Shown here: positions 24,086 through 32,323 of the stretch, one piece after another
How positions within the stretch are numbered: the stretch's first letter is position 1
Layout of the letters: every line of letters begins with the position of its first letter
Assembly: GCF_014836445.1 (NCBI RefSeq)
Contig: NZ_JACSQV010000015.1
Coordinates: forward strand, 1 to 53,806
Direction: 5' to 3'
Source: Cellulomonas avistercoris
Lineage (GTDB): Bacteria; Actinomycetota; Actinomycetes; Actinomycetales; Cellulomonadaceae
Length of the DNA stretch: 53,806 nt
Program-made: the position numbers and the translations under genes
Notes under the pieces: generated by a model
Told to the model about the DNA's origin: nothing
Database searches by the model: none
Seen by the model: the letters and a program-made list of their open reading frames with translations, nothing else

Positions 24086-25359
24086 CGACGGCGCGCGAGG
24101 TCCTGGCCCGCTGCGACGCGCTCGCGGCGTGCAGCGACCACCCCGAGCACCTGGACCGCGCGCACCTGACGCCCGCGCTGGCCGCCGCGCACCGGCTCGT
24201 CGAGGGCTGGATGACGGCGGCCGGTCTGCGGACGTGGCGCGACCAGGCCGGCAACCTGTGCGGACGCGTCGAGGGCCGCGAGCCCGGCCTGCCGGCCCTG
24301 CTGCTGGGGTCGCACCTCGACACGGTCCCCGACGCCGGGCGGTACGACGGCATGCTGGGCGTCCTCATGGCGCTGGCCGTCGTCGAGCGGCTGGGCGACG
24401 AGGTCGCGACGTGGCCGTGCGCGCTCGAGGTCGTCGCGTTCAGCGACGAGGAGGGCGCCCGCTTCGGCACCGCGCTGCTGGGCTCGCGCGCGCTCGCCGG
24501 CACGTGGGACCCGGCCTGGTGGGACCTGCGGGACGCGGGCGGAACGACGCTCGCGCAGGCGGCCCGCGACTTCGGCCTCGACCCGGCGCTGATCGCCACC
24601 GCCGCGCGCGCGCCCGACACGCTGGTCGGCTACCTGGAGGCGCACATCGAGCAGGGGCCCCTGCTCGAGGAGGCGGACCGCTCGCTGGGCGTCGTGACGT
24701 CGATCGCGGGGGCACGGCGGTTCCTGGTCGAGGTCGTCGGCGAGGCGCGGCACGCGGGCGGGACGCCCTACCCGCGGCGGCGCGACGCGCTCGTCGGCGC
24801 GGCCGAGGCGATCGTCCTGGTCGAGCGCACGGTCCGGGACTCGGGCGCGATCGCGACCGTCGGGCAGCTCGAGGTCGAGCCGGGGGCCGTCAACGTGATC
24901 CCCGGGCGGGCGGTGTTCTCGGTCGACCTGCGGGCGGTCGGCGACGACGAGCGCGACGCCATGCGCACCACGCTGCTGACCGGCATCGAGGCCCTGTGCA
25001 CCGCCCGCGGCCTGGGCGTGCACGTCACCGACCTCTACGAGGCGCCCGCGACACCCTGCGCCGGCCGGCTGCGCGCCGCGCTGCGCGCCGGAATCGTCGC
25101 CACGGGTGACACCGACCCGATGGACCTGTGGAGCCGCGCGGGGCACGACGGCATGGCGGTGTCCGCGGTCACCGACGTCGGCATGCTGTTCGTCCGCTGC
25201 CACGACGGCATCAGCCACCACCCCGCCGAGGCGGTCCGCGAGGTCGACGTCGCGGCCGGGCTCGACGCGTTCACGACGGCCGTGCGCGCCGTCGCGGCGG
25301 ACGCGCGCACCGGACGTGGCGGCGGGGCGCCGGGGTCACCGGTCGGGGTCCCGGCGTGA
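24082..25359 (+). CDS. allC: Allantoate amidohydrolase (M20 family)
   Basis: Hydrolyses allantoate to ureidoglycine, CO2 and ammonia. The 425-residue metalloenzyme has the M20 metal ligands in GSHLDTVPDAGRYDG, SDEEGARFG and a late HH (GISHHPAEAV), the dimer-domain AHIEQGP motif, and SRAGHDGMAV. These distinguish AllC/N-carbamoyl amino acid hydrolase types from peptidases; context selects allantoate. GTG at 24082 overlaps the preceding stop and its own stop overlaps the regulator start (both GTGA). Confidence 0.92.
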   Translation: MTTAREVLARCDALAACSDHPEHLDRAHLTPALAAAHRLVEGWMTAAGLRTWRDQAGNLCGRVEGREPGLPALLLGSHLDTVPDAGRYDGMLGVLMALAVVERLGDEVATWPCALEVVAFSDEEGARFGTALLGSRALAGTWDPAWWDLRDAGGTTLAQAARDFGLDPALIATAARAPDTLVGYLEAHIEQGPLLEEADRSLGVVTSIAGARRFLVEVVGEARHAGGTPYPRRRDALVGAAEAIVLVERTVRDSGAIATVGQLEVEPGAVNVIPGRAVFSVDLRAVGDDERDAMRTTLLTGIEALCTARGLGVHVTDLYEAPATPCAGRLRAALRAGIVATGDTDPMDLWSRAGHDGMAVSAVTDVGMLFVRCHDGISHHPAEAVREVDVAAGLDAFTTAVRAVAADARTGRGGGAPGSPVGVPA

Positions 25360-26237
25360 CGACGACGGCTCCCGTGGGCGTGGCACCGCCGGTCCCCGGG
25401 CTCGCGGACGTGCACGGCCTGCGCCTCGACGAGCGCGTGGCCGTGCGCTACGCGGAGCTGCCCCCGCAGGAGCGCCGGGGGGCCGACGCGCTGCTCGAGC
25501 ACTTCGGCGACCTCGCGACGTACACCGCGGCCGAGCTGGCGGCCCTCGCCGGGGTGTCGAAGGCGACCATGAGCCGGCTGTTCCGCGACCTCGGCTTCGA
25601 GGACTTCACCCAGGTCCGGGACCACGTGCGCGGGCTGCGTCAGCACGGGGTGCCGGTCGCGCTCGGCGACGCGCCGGACCTCGACGCCCACGCGGCCACC
25701 GAGGCCGCGGCCGTGCGCGCGGCCGTCACGGGCCTCGCGGCGCACCTCGACGCGGTCGCCGACCTGCTCGCGCACGCGCCGCGCGTCCTCGTCGTGGGCC
25801 TGCGCAGCAGCTACCCCGTCGCGCTGCACCTGCGCCAGCAGCTCACGCAGGTGCGGCCGCACGTCACGCTCCTGCCCCAGCCGGGGCAGTCGTGGTCGGA
25901 GGACGTCGTGGACCTGTCCCCGCAGGACGCGGTCGTGCTGGTCGCGTTCCGCCGCCGGCCACCGGGGGTGCGGGCGCTCGCGGAGCGGCTGCGCGCCGGC
26001 GGGACGCCCGTGGTGCTGCTCGCCGACCCCACGGCGCAGGCCCTGGCGGCGCACGCGACGTGGTGGCTGGAGTGCCCGGTGCAGGCGCGCGGCGCGTTCG
26101 ACTCCTACGCGGCCGCGTCGTCGGTCGTCGCCGCGCTGGCCGACGCGGTCCTGGCGCGCCGCGGGCGCACGGGTGAGCAGCGGGTCGCCGCGATCGACTC
26201 GGCGTACCGCACGCTCGGCGAGGTCGAGGCGCGCTGA
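25356..26237 (+). CDS. MurR/RpiR family transcriptional regulator
   Basis: A 293-residue regulator with an N-terminal helix-turn-helix (YTAAELAALAGVSKATMSRLFRDLGF, residues about 55-80) and a C-terminal SIS domain (RVLVVGLRSSYPVALHLRQQL) that normally senses a sugar phosphate or other small ligand. It is the only regulator in the purine block and sits inside the operon driven from operator site 2, so it is the best candidate for binding GAAAC-N4-GTTTC, including its own promoter. The ligand could be a purine intermediate such as allantoin or urate; that is inference. GTG at 25356; the stop overlaps the next ATG (TGATG). Confidence 0.9.
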   Translation: MTTTAPVGVAPPVPGLADVHGLRLDERVAVRYAELPPQERRGADALLEHFGDLATYTAAELAALAGVSKATMSRLFRDLGFEDFTQVRDHVRGLRQHGVPVALGDAPDLDAHAATEAAAVRAAVTGLAAHLDAVADLLAHAPRVLVVGLRSSYPVALHLRQQLTQVRPHVTLLPQPGQSWSEDVVDLSPQDAVVLVAFRRRPPGVRALAERLRAGGTPVVLLADPTAQALAAHATWWLECPVQARGAFDSYAAASSVVAALADAVLARRGRTGEQRVAAIDSAYRTLGEVEAR

Positions 26238-27034
26238 TGGACCTCGCGGTGAGCTCCCTGCGCGCGGCCCGCACGCGCGCCGACCTGCGCCTGGCCCCCG
26301 GCGAGCGGCCGCTCGCCGGCGGCACATGGCTCTTCTCCGAGCCGCAGCCGGGCGTGACGGGCCTGGTGGACCTCATGTCGCTGGGGTGGGAGCCGGTCGC
26401 GCGCACGGCCGCGGGGCTGCGGGTCGCCGCGACGTGCACGGTCGAGCAGCTCGCGTCCCACGCCCCGGACCCCGCGTGGAGCGCGTGGCCGGTGGTCGCC
26501 GCGTGCGTGGACGCGCTGCTGATGTCGTTCAAGGTCCAGGGGCAGGCGACGGTCGGCGGCAACGTCGCGCTCGCGCTGCCCGCGGGCGCCATGACGAGCC
26601 TGTTGGCCGGTCTCGACGCGGTCGCGGTCGTCTGGACGCCCGACGGCGGGGAGCGGTGCGAGGCGGTCGCCGACCTCGTCGTCGGGCCGGGTCGCACGAC
26701 GCTCGAGCCGGGCGAGGTGCTGCGGGCCTTCGACGTCCCGGCGCACGCGCTGCAGGCGCGCGCCGCGGTGCGCCAGGTCGCGCTGACGGCGGTCGGGCGC
26801 TCGTCGTCGCTCGTCGTCGCCCGGCGCGACGCCGACGGCACCGTGACCCTGACGGTGACCGCCGCGACGCCGCGTCCCGTGCAGCACCGGTTCGCGTGCC
26901 CGCCCACGTCCGCGCAGGTCGACGGGGTCCTGACGGGGCTCGAGTGGTACGACGACCTGCACGGCGCGCCGGACTGGCGACGCGCCGTGACGACCCTGCT
27001 CGCGCACGAGGTCCTCGCCGAGGTGGCCGCGTGA
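26237..27034 (+). CDS. Xanthine dehydrogenase family FAD-binding subunit
   Basis: The 265-residue subunit passes electrons from the iron-sulfur clusters through FAD to NAD. It has a CO-dehydrogenase-type flavoprotein fold with the RPLAGGTWLF pyrophosphate-binding loop and the second FAD motif VGGNVALALPAGAM. ATG at 26237 overlaps the RpiR stop; its own stop overlaps the next start (GTGA). It pairs with the large fused subunit downstream. Confidence 0.92.
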   Translation: MDLAVSSLRAARTRADLRLAPGERPLAGGTWLFSEPQPGVTGLVDLMSLGWEPVARTAAGLRVAATCTVEQLASHAPDPAWSAWPVVAACVDALLMSFKVQGQATVGGNVALALPAGAMTSLLAGLDAVAVVWTPDGGERCEAVADLVVGPGRTTLEPGEVLRAFDVPAHALQARAAVRQVALTAVGRSSSLVVARRDADGTVTLTVTAATPRPVQHRFACPPTSAQVDGVLTGLEWYDDLHGAPDWRRAVTTLLAHEVLAEVAA

Positions 27035-29775
27035 GGGTCGACGGCCGCGACGTCACCGCGGTGCCCGCACCCGGCCAGTGCCTGCGCACGTTCCTGCGCC
27101 AGGAAGGGCACGTCGCGGTGAAGAAGGGCTGCGACGCGGGCGACTGCGGTGCGTGCACGGTGCTCGTCGACGGGCAGGCGCGCCACTCCTGCCTGGTGCC
27201 GGCGGTGCGTGCGCTCGACGCCGAGGTCACCACGGCCGCCGGGCTCGGCACGCCCGACGCGCTGAGCCCGGTCCAGGAGGCGTTCGTCGACGCACAGGGC
27301 TTCCAGTGCGGCTTCTGCACCGCCGGCATGGTCGTCACGGCCACCGCGCTGGCCGACGACGACGGGCACGTGCACCTCGACGAGGAGACGCTCGTCCGCC
27401 GGTTCAAGGGCAACCTGTGCCGCTGCACCGGGTACCGGTCGGTGCGCGACGCGCTGGCCGGCAAGACGAACGTCGTGCGCGACGGCGGCGTCGGCGACTC
27501 CGTGGCGGTCCCCGCGGGCCGGCGACTGGTGTGCGGGCGCGAGCCGTTCACGCTCGACGAGCCGCCCGCGGGCCTGCTGCACCTGGCCGTCCTCGGCTCG
27601 CCGCACGTGCACGCGCGGATCCTGGCGGTCGACACGAGCCGCGCTCGGGCGCTGCCGGGCGTGCACCTGGTGCTCACGCACCACGACTCCCCCGACGTCC
27701 TGTTCTCGACGGGCCGCCACCAGCACCGCACGGACGACCCGGACGACACGCGCGTCCTCGACGACGTCGTGCGGTTCCACGGGCAGCGCGTCGCGGCGGT
27801 CGTCGCGGACTCACCCGCCCTGGCGCGGGCCGCGTGCGCGCTCGTCGACGTGACGTACGAGCCGCTGCCGGCGGTCCTGGACCCCGAGGAGGCGCGCCGA
27901 CCGGGTGCCCCGCTGGTGCACGGCGACAAGGACGCGGCCACGTCGCGCATCGCCGACCCGTCGCGGAACGTCGTCGCCGCGAGCCGGGGCGAGGTCGGTG
28001 ACGTGGCCGGCGCGCTGGCGGCGTCCGCGCACGTCGTGCGGGGCACGTGGCGCACGGCCCGCGTGTCGCACGCCGCGCTCGAGACGCACGGGGCGGTGGG
28101 GTGGCTCGACGACGACGGGCGGCTCGTGGTCCGCACCAGCACGCAGGTCCCGTTCCTCGTGCGTGAGGAGCTGTGTCACGTGTTCGGGCTCGACCGCGAG
28201 CGGGTGCGCGTCGTCGCCGCGCGCGTCGGCGGCGGGTTCGGCGGCAAGCAGGAGCTGCTCACCGAGGACCTCGTGACGCTCGCGGTGCTGCGCACAGGAC
28301 GGCCCGTGCAGTATGAGATGACGCGCGAGGACGAGCTCGCGCTCGCGCCGTGCCGGCACCCGGTGCGCGTCGACGTCACGCTGGGCGCCGACGCCGACGG
28401 GCACCTGACCGCGATGCACCTCGACGTGCTGACCGACACCGGCGCGTACGGCAACCACGCGCCGGGCGTGCTGTTCCACGGCATCCACGAGTCGGTCGCG
28501 CAGTACCGCTGCGCGGCCAAGCGCGTCGACGCCGAGGCGGTCTACACCCACCAGCTGCCGTCGGGCGCGTTCCGCGGCTACGGGCTGGGTCAGGTCCTGT
28601 TCGGGCTCGAGTCCGCGATGGACGAGCTCGCGCGCGAGGTGGGGCTGGACCCGTTCGAGCTGCGGCGGCGCAACGTCGTGCGTCCCGGCGACCCGTTCCT
28701 CGTCAACCACGCCGACACGACGACCGACCTCGGGTACGGCGTCGCCGGGCCGGACGACGGCACCCCGTCGTACGGGCTGCTCGCGTGCCTCGACCTCGTC
28801 GAGGACGCGCTGGCCACGACGCGGGCGGGCGACGCCGCGCTCGTGCCGGCCGGGGACCGGTGGCGCGTGGGCGAGGGCATGGCGGTCGCGATGATCGCGA
28901 CGATCCCACCACGCGGCCACCACGCGACCGCGAGCGTGTCGGTCGACGTCGACGGGCGCTACGAGGTCGGCGTCGGAACCGCGGAGTTCGGCAACGGCAC
29001 GTCGACGGTGCACGTGCAGCTCGTCGCGACCGAGCTGGGCACGACGCCGGACCGCGTGCGGCTGCGGCAGTCGGACACCGACGGGTCCGGGTTCGACACC
29101 GGTGCGTACGGGTCGACGGGGTCCGTGGTCGCGGGCCGGGCGGTGGCGCAGGCCGCCGCGCGGCTGCGTGCGGACCTGGTCGCGGCGGCGTGCGCGGTGG
29201 TCGGAGCCGGTGCGACGCGGGACCACGGGGCCGCGCCGGTCGTCGTCGGACCCGACGGCGTGCACGTGGGCGACCGCCTGGTGACGTTCGCCGAGCTCGG
29301 CCCCCGCACCGCGGCGGGCGAGCACCACGGCAGCCCCCGGTCGGTCGCGTTCAACGTCCACGGGTTCCGCGTCGCGGTCGACACGGCGACCGGCACGGTG
29401 CGGATCCTGCAGTCGGTGCAGGCCGCCGACGCGGGCGTCGTCCTCAACCCCGAGCAGCTGCGCGGGCAGGTCGAGGGCGGCGTCGCGCAGGGCATCGGGT
29501 CGGCGCTGCAGGAGGAGACCGTGCTGCACGCCGGCGTCGTGACGTCCCGGACGTTCCGCGGCTACCGCGTGCCGCAGATGGCCGACGTGCCCCCGACGCG
29601 CGTCCTGCTGGCCCGCACCCACGACGGCCTGGGCCCGCACGGCGCCAAGTCCATGAGCGAGGCCCCGTACAACCCGGTCGCCCCCGCCCTGGCCAACGCG
29701 GTCCGCGACGCCCTGGACGTCCGCCCGCACGAGATCCCGATGACGAAGGACCGCGTCTGGCGCCTCCTGCGCTGA
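27031..29775 (+). CDS. Xanthine dehydrogenase, fused [2Fe-2S] and molybdenum-binding subunit
   Basis: A 914-residue fusion. Residues 1-150 are the iron-sulfur part: plant-type ferredoxin cluster KKGCDAGDCGACTVL..HSC and the second cluster CGFCTAGM / CRCTGYR. The rest is the molybdenum part with GGGFGGKQE, GAFRGYGLGQ, TGAYGSTGSVV and a late GAKSMSEAP, where the Glu is the expected catalytic base. Oxidises hypoxanthine/xanthine to urate. FAD is on a separate subunit, so the split is FAD / FeS-Mo, not the FeS-FAD / Mo split of common XdhAB. GTG at 27031 overlaps the preceding stop. XdhC and a MocA-like gene nearby would supply and finish the cofactor. Confidence 0.92.
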   Translation: MRVDGRDVTAVPAPGQCLRTFLRQEGHVAVKKGCDAGDCGACTVLVDGQARHSCLVPAVRALDAEVTTAAGLGTPDALSPVQEAFVDAQGFQCGFCTAGMVVTATALADDDGHVHLDEETLVRRFKGNLCRCTGYRSVRDALAGKTNVVRDGGVGDSVAVPAGRRLVCGREPFTLDEPPAGLLHLAVLGSPHVHARILAVDTSRARALPGVHLVLTHHDSPDVLFSTGRHQHRTDDPDDTRVLDDVVRFHGQRVAAVVADSPALARAACALVDVTYEPLPAVLDPEEARRPGAPLVHGDKDAATSRIADPSRNVVAASRGEVGDVAGALAASAHVVRGTWRTARVSHAALETHGAVGWLDDDGRLVVRTSTQVPFLVREELCHVFGLDRERVRVVAARVGGGFGGKQELLTEDLVTLAVLRTGRPVQYEMTREDELALAPCRHPVRVDVTLGADADGHLTAMHLDVLTDTGAYGNHAPGVLFHGIHESVAQYRCAAKRVDAEAVYTHQLPSGAFRGYGLGQVLFGLESAMDELAREVGLDPFELRRRNVVRPGDPFLVNHADTTTDLGYGVAGPDDGTPSYGLLACLDLVEDALATTRAGDAALVPAGDRWRVGEGMAVAMIATIPPRGHHATASVSVDVDGRYEVGVGTAEFGNGTSTVHVQLVATELGTTPDRVRLRQSDTDGSGFDTGAYGSTGSVVAGRAVAQAAARLRADLVAAACAVVGAGATRDHGAAPVVVGPDGVHVGDRLVTFAELGPRTAAGEHHGSPRSVAFNVHGFRVAVDTATGTVRILQSVQAADAGVVLNPEQLRGQVEGGVAQGIGSALQEETVLHAGVVTSRTFRGYRVPQMADVPPTRVLLARTHDGLGPHGAKSMSEAPYNPVAPALANAVRDALDVRPHEIPMTKDRVWRLLR

Positions 29776-29784
29776 CCGATCCGG

Positions 29785-29841
29785 GAAGTGGTCACACATC
29801 CGACCACGTACGGGGTCCGACCACACAGATGCGACCACTTC
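29785..29841. terminator. Inverted repeat with internal CGACCAC repeats after xanthine dehydrogenase
   Basis: Arms GAAGTGGTC (29785-29793) and GACCACTTC (29833-29841) are perfectly complementary. Between them CGACCAC recurs at 29801 and 29818 as well as in the right arm at 29832, so the left arm can pair with any of three partners. It starts ten bases after the stop codon; the likely role is transcription termination. Confidence 0.45.
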
Positions 29842-29917
29842 AGCGCCGATCCTGCGTCAGCCGGTCAGGCCGGCCCGATCGGTCGCCTCGTGTCGCGGCG
29901 CCTGGCACGCTGACGGT

Positions 29918-30427
29918 GTGGACGCGGCGCCGACACCTCTCGTCCGCGACGCGCGCCCTGGGGACGTGGTCGCGATCTGCGCGTTCGGGGAGTCGCACAT
30001 CCGGCCGCACTACGCCCCACTCATCGGCGCGGCGGCCGCCGACGCGCAGGTGCGCGCGTGGTGGAACCCGACCTACGTCGACTCCGCGGTCAGGGCGGGG
30101 CGCGTGGTCATCGCCGAGGCCGGCGGCGCGTGCGTCGGCGTCGCCCAGCTCGGCCGGCACGGCGACGACCACGTCGTCCACAAGCTCTACGTCGCCCCCC
30201 ACCTGCGCGGCCACGGCCTGGGCCCGCGGCTCCTCGACGCGCTCGTCGGCCGGCTGCCGGGCGACACCCGCGTGCTGTACGTCGAGCACGTCGCCGCGAA
30301 CACCCGCGCCGCCGCCTTCTACGAGCGGGAGGGCTTCGTCGTCGAGCGGATCGACCCGAGCCCCTCGGGCGACCCGGCCCTCGACCTCGTCTGGCGCTCG
30401 CGCCCGGCGCCGTCGGCTGCCCGGTGA
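29918..30427 (+). CDS. GNAT family N-acetyltransferase
   Basis: A 169-residue acetyltransferase with the acetyl-CoA loop HLRGHGLGPRLLDAL, preceded by the VVHKLYVAP strand, and the C-terminal YVEHVAANTRAAAFYEREGF motif. Substrate unknown. GTG at 29918 has no ribosome binding site; CACGCT six bases before it resembles a -10 box, so it may be leaderless. It lies between xanthine dehydrogenase and xdhC but has no operator, so a role in purine use is unproven. Confidence 0.88.
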   Translation: MDAAPTPLVRDARPGDVVAICAFGESHIRPHYAPLIGAAAADAQVRAWWNPTYVDSAVRAGRVVIAEAGGACVGVAQLGRHGDDHVVHKLYVAPHLRGHGLGPRLLDALVGRLPGDTRVLYVEHVAANTRAAAFYEREGFVVERIDPSPSGDPALDLVWRSRPAPSAAR

Positions 30428-30524
30428 CGGGCACTGCCGGCACGACGCCACCGCGACACCGGGCGCAGGTCGTCGACCGACCCGCATGAGCGACCTGAGC
30501 CGGCCTCGCGACCACGGGCACGGG

Positions 30525-31463
30525 TCAGCGGGGGTGGAGGGGGGTCGTCGTCGTCGACAGCGGCCGGCCCGTGGTGCCGTGACGTGCCATGACGACCTCC
30601 GCCAGGATCGACAGCGCGACCTCCTGGGGCGTCGAGCCGCCCAGGTCGAGGCCGATGGGTGAGCGCAGGCGTGCCAGCGCGTCGGGGCCCACCCCGGCCG
30701 CGCGCAACGCCTCGACGCGGCGCGCGTGCGTCGCCCGCGACCCCATGGCTCCGACGTAGCGGGCCGGGGACGCGAGCGCCGCAGTGAGGGTCGGCACGTC
30801 GACGCGCTGGTCGTGCGTGAGGACGGCGACCGCGTGCGCGGCGGTCAGCGGGTGCGCGGCCAGCCAGCGGTCGGGCCAGTCGCGGACCACCGCGTAGGCG
30901 TCGGGGAAGCGCTCCTTGGTCGCGAACAGCGGGCGCTGGTCGAGCACCGTGACGGCGAACCCGCAGGTCGCGGCGAGCCGCGTGAGCGCGACCGCGTGCT
31001 CGCCCGCCCCCACGACGAGCAGGGGGTGCGCGGCGGGCGTGCGCAGCGTGACGAGCGGGGTCTCGGTGCAGACGCGTCCCTGCTCGTCGAGCAGCAGGCA
31101 CGCGTCGAGACCCTCGGCGGCGCGGCGCACCTGGTGCAGCGCGCCCTCGGGGAGCGCCGTGACCTCGTGGACCAGCACCGCGATCGTGCCGCCGCACGTG
31201 ATCCCCGGCGCACCGAGGTCGTCGCCGACCCCGTACGTCACGACGTGCGCCGGTCCCTCGTCGAGCAACCCCCTGCAGCGCTCGACGAGGTCCGACTCCA
31301 CGCACCCGCCCGACACGCTGCCCGCCACGGTGCCGTCCGACCCGACGAGGAACGACGACCCGACCGCACGCGGCGCGCTGCCCTCGACACGCACGACCGT
31401 CGCCGCCACGACGCGCTGACCGGCGTCGAGGCGGCGGCAGATCTCCGCAGCCTGGTCCAGCAT
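30525..31463 (-). CDS. xdhC: XdhC family molybdenum cofactor insertion protein
   Basis: Binds and sulfurates the molybdenum cofactor and loads it into xanthine dehydrogenase. The 312-residue protein has the N-terminal XdhC/CoxI domain (SAPRAVGSSFLV, SVSGGCVE) and a C-terminal Rossmann domain (HPLLVVGAGEHAVAL, TVLDQRPLF, YVGAMGSRATHARR, SPIGLDLGG). ATG at 31463 is six bases after TAACGT on the same strand, a leaderless arrangement. It is on minus, divergent from guanine deaminase, and the shared gap contains operator site 3. Confidence 0.94.
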   Translation of the reverse strand: MLDQAAEICRRLDAGQRVVAATVVRVEGSAPRAVGSSFLVGSDGTVAGSVSGGCVESDLVERCRGLLDEGPAHVVTYGVGDDLGAPGITCGGTIAVLVHEVTALPEGALHQVRRAAEGLDACLLLDEQGRVCTETPLVTLRTPAAHPLLVVGAGEHAVALTRLAATCGFAVTVLDQRPLFATKERFPDAYAVVRDWPDRWLAAHPLTAAHAVAVLTHDQRVDVPTLTAALASPARYVGAMGSRATHARRVEALRAAGVGPDALARLRSPIGLDLGGSTPQEVALSILAEVVMARHGTTGRPLSTTTTPLHPR

Positions 31464-31469
31464 GCGGCG

Positions 31470-31490
31470 ACGTTACGAAATAATTGTTTC
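31470..31490. promoter_or_regulatory. Purine-block operator site 3, divergent xdhC / guanine deaminase
   Basis: GAAATAATTGTTTC at 31477-31490 is a GAAAC-N4-GTTTC site with one substitution, flanked by C and G that extend the dyad. On minus it is followed by TAACGT (31470-31475) six bases before the xdhC ATG. It lies in the gap to the divergent guanine deaminase gene, so one bound dimer could control both directions. A lone GAAAC lies further toward guanine deaminase at about 31520. Confidence 0.65.
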
Positions 31491-31567
31491 GAGAACCGGC
31501 GCGCGAGGGTAACGGCGCCGAAACAGCGCGACCGCACCCTCGAGGCAGGACATCGAGAGGAGTCGCC

Positions 31568-32128
31568 ATGTCGATCGTCGTCGACCCCGTGGGCACCGCC
31601 CGTCGCACCGCCGTGCCGGCCGACCGGCCGGTCCCCCCGCGCGCCGACCTGCCGTCCGACGCCGACGCCCGGTGGCTGCGTCGCGCGGTCGACCTGGCGG
31701 CCGCCAACGTCGCGCAGGGCGGCGGCCCGTTCGGCGCCGTCGTGGTCGCGGACGGCGTCGAGGTCGCCGTCGGGCAGAACCGCGTCACGCGCGACCTGGA
31801 CCCGACGGCCCACGCCGAGGTGCAGGCCATCCGCGCCGCCTGTCGTGCGGCGGGGACGTTCGCGCTCGACGGCATGACGCTCTACACGTCGTGCGAGCCG
31901 TGCCCCATGTGCCTGGCCGCGAGCCTGTGGGCGCGGCTGGACCGCGTGGTGTTCGCCGCGGACCGCCACGACGCGAGCCGCGGCGGGTTCGACGACTCCG
32001 CGTTCTACGAGCTGCTCGCCCGCGACCGCAGCACGTGGGACCGCACGCGCGTGCAGGAGCTGCGGCTGCCGGGGTGCACGCGCCCGTTCGAGGCCTGGCT
32101 CGCGCAGGCGGCACGCACCGCCTACTGA
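31568..32128 (+). CDS. guaD: Guanine deaminase (cytidine-deaminase-fold)
   Basis: A 186-residue zinc deaminase with the HAE motif (DPTAHAEVQAI) and PCPMC (TSCEPCPMCLA), the signature of the CMP/dCMP deaminase fold used by bacterial guanine deaminases. The RHDASRGGFDDSAFYELLA and W-D-R segment match GuaD rather than tRNA or cytosine deaminases. Produces xanthine for the dehydrogenase. ATG at 31568 follows GAGAGGAG, so unlike xdhC this transcript has a leader. Its placement opposite xdhC under a shared operator supports the assignment. Confidence 0.9.
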   Translation: MSIVVDPVGTARRTAVPADRPVPPRADLPSDADARWLRRAVDLAAANVAQGGGPFGAVVVADGVEVAVGQNRVTRDLDPTAHAEVQAIRAACRAAGTFALDGMTLYTSCEPCPMCLAASLWARLDRVVFAADRHDASRGGFDDSAFYELLARDRSTWDRTRVQELRLPGCTRPFEAWLAQAARTAY

Positions 32129-32247
32129 CCGGTACCGGCACCGGCACAGCCCTCCTGGACGGTCGACCGAGACCGAACCGTGACCGTCGGGGAGCGGCGT
32201 TTACACCGGGGACACGAACCGCGACACGAGCCGACACGCCGCGTCCG

Positions 32248-32275
32248 TAGCGTCACCGCGCGCAACACCTGTTTC
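32248..32275 (+). promoter_or_regulatory. Purine-block operator site 4 (ABC importer)
   Basis: GCAACACCTGTTTC at 32262-32275 is GAAAC-N4-GTTTC with one substitution. TAGCGT (32248-32253) fits TANNNT and would start transcription within the site. The importer ATG lies 49 bases downstream. Confidence 0.5.
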
Positions 32276-32323
32276 ACCGCAGCGCGCGATCCCCTCGCGC
32301 CCGTCCCCCCAGATGGAGTGCCG

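Noticed and set aside
29776..29917. tRNA or small RNA gene in the gap after xanthine dehydrogenase
   Set aside because: The gap has inverted repeats but no cloverleaf or T-loop GTTCRANYC sequence.
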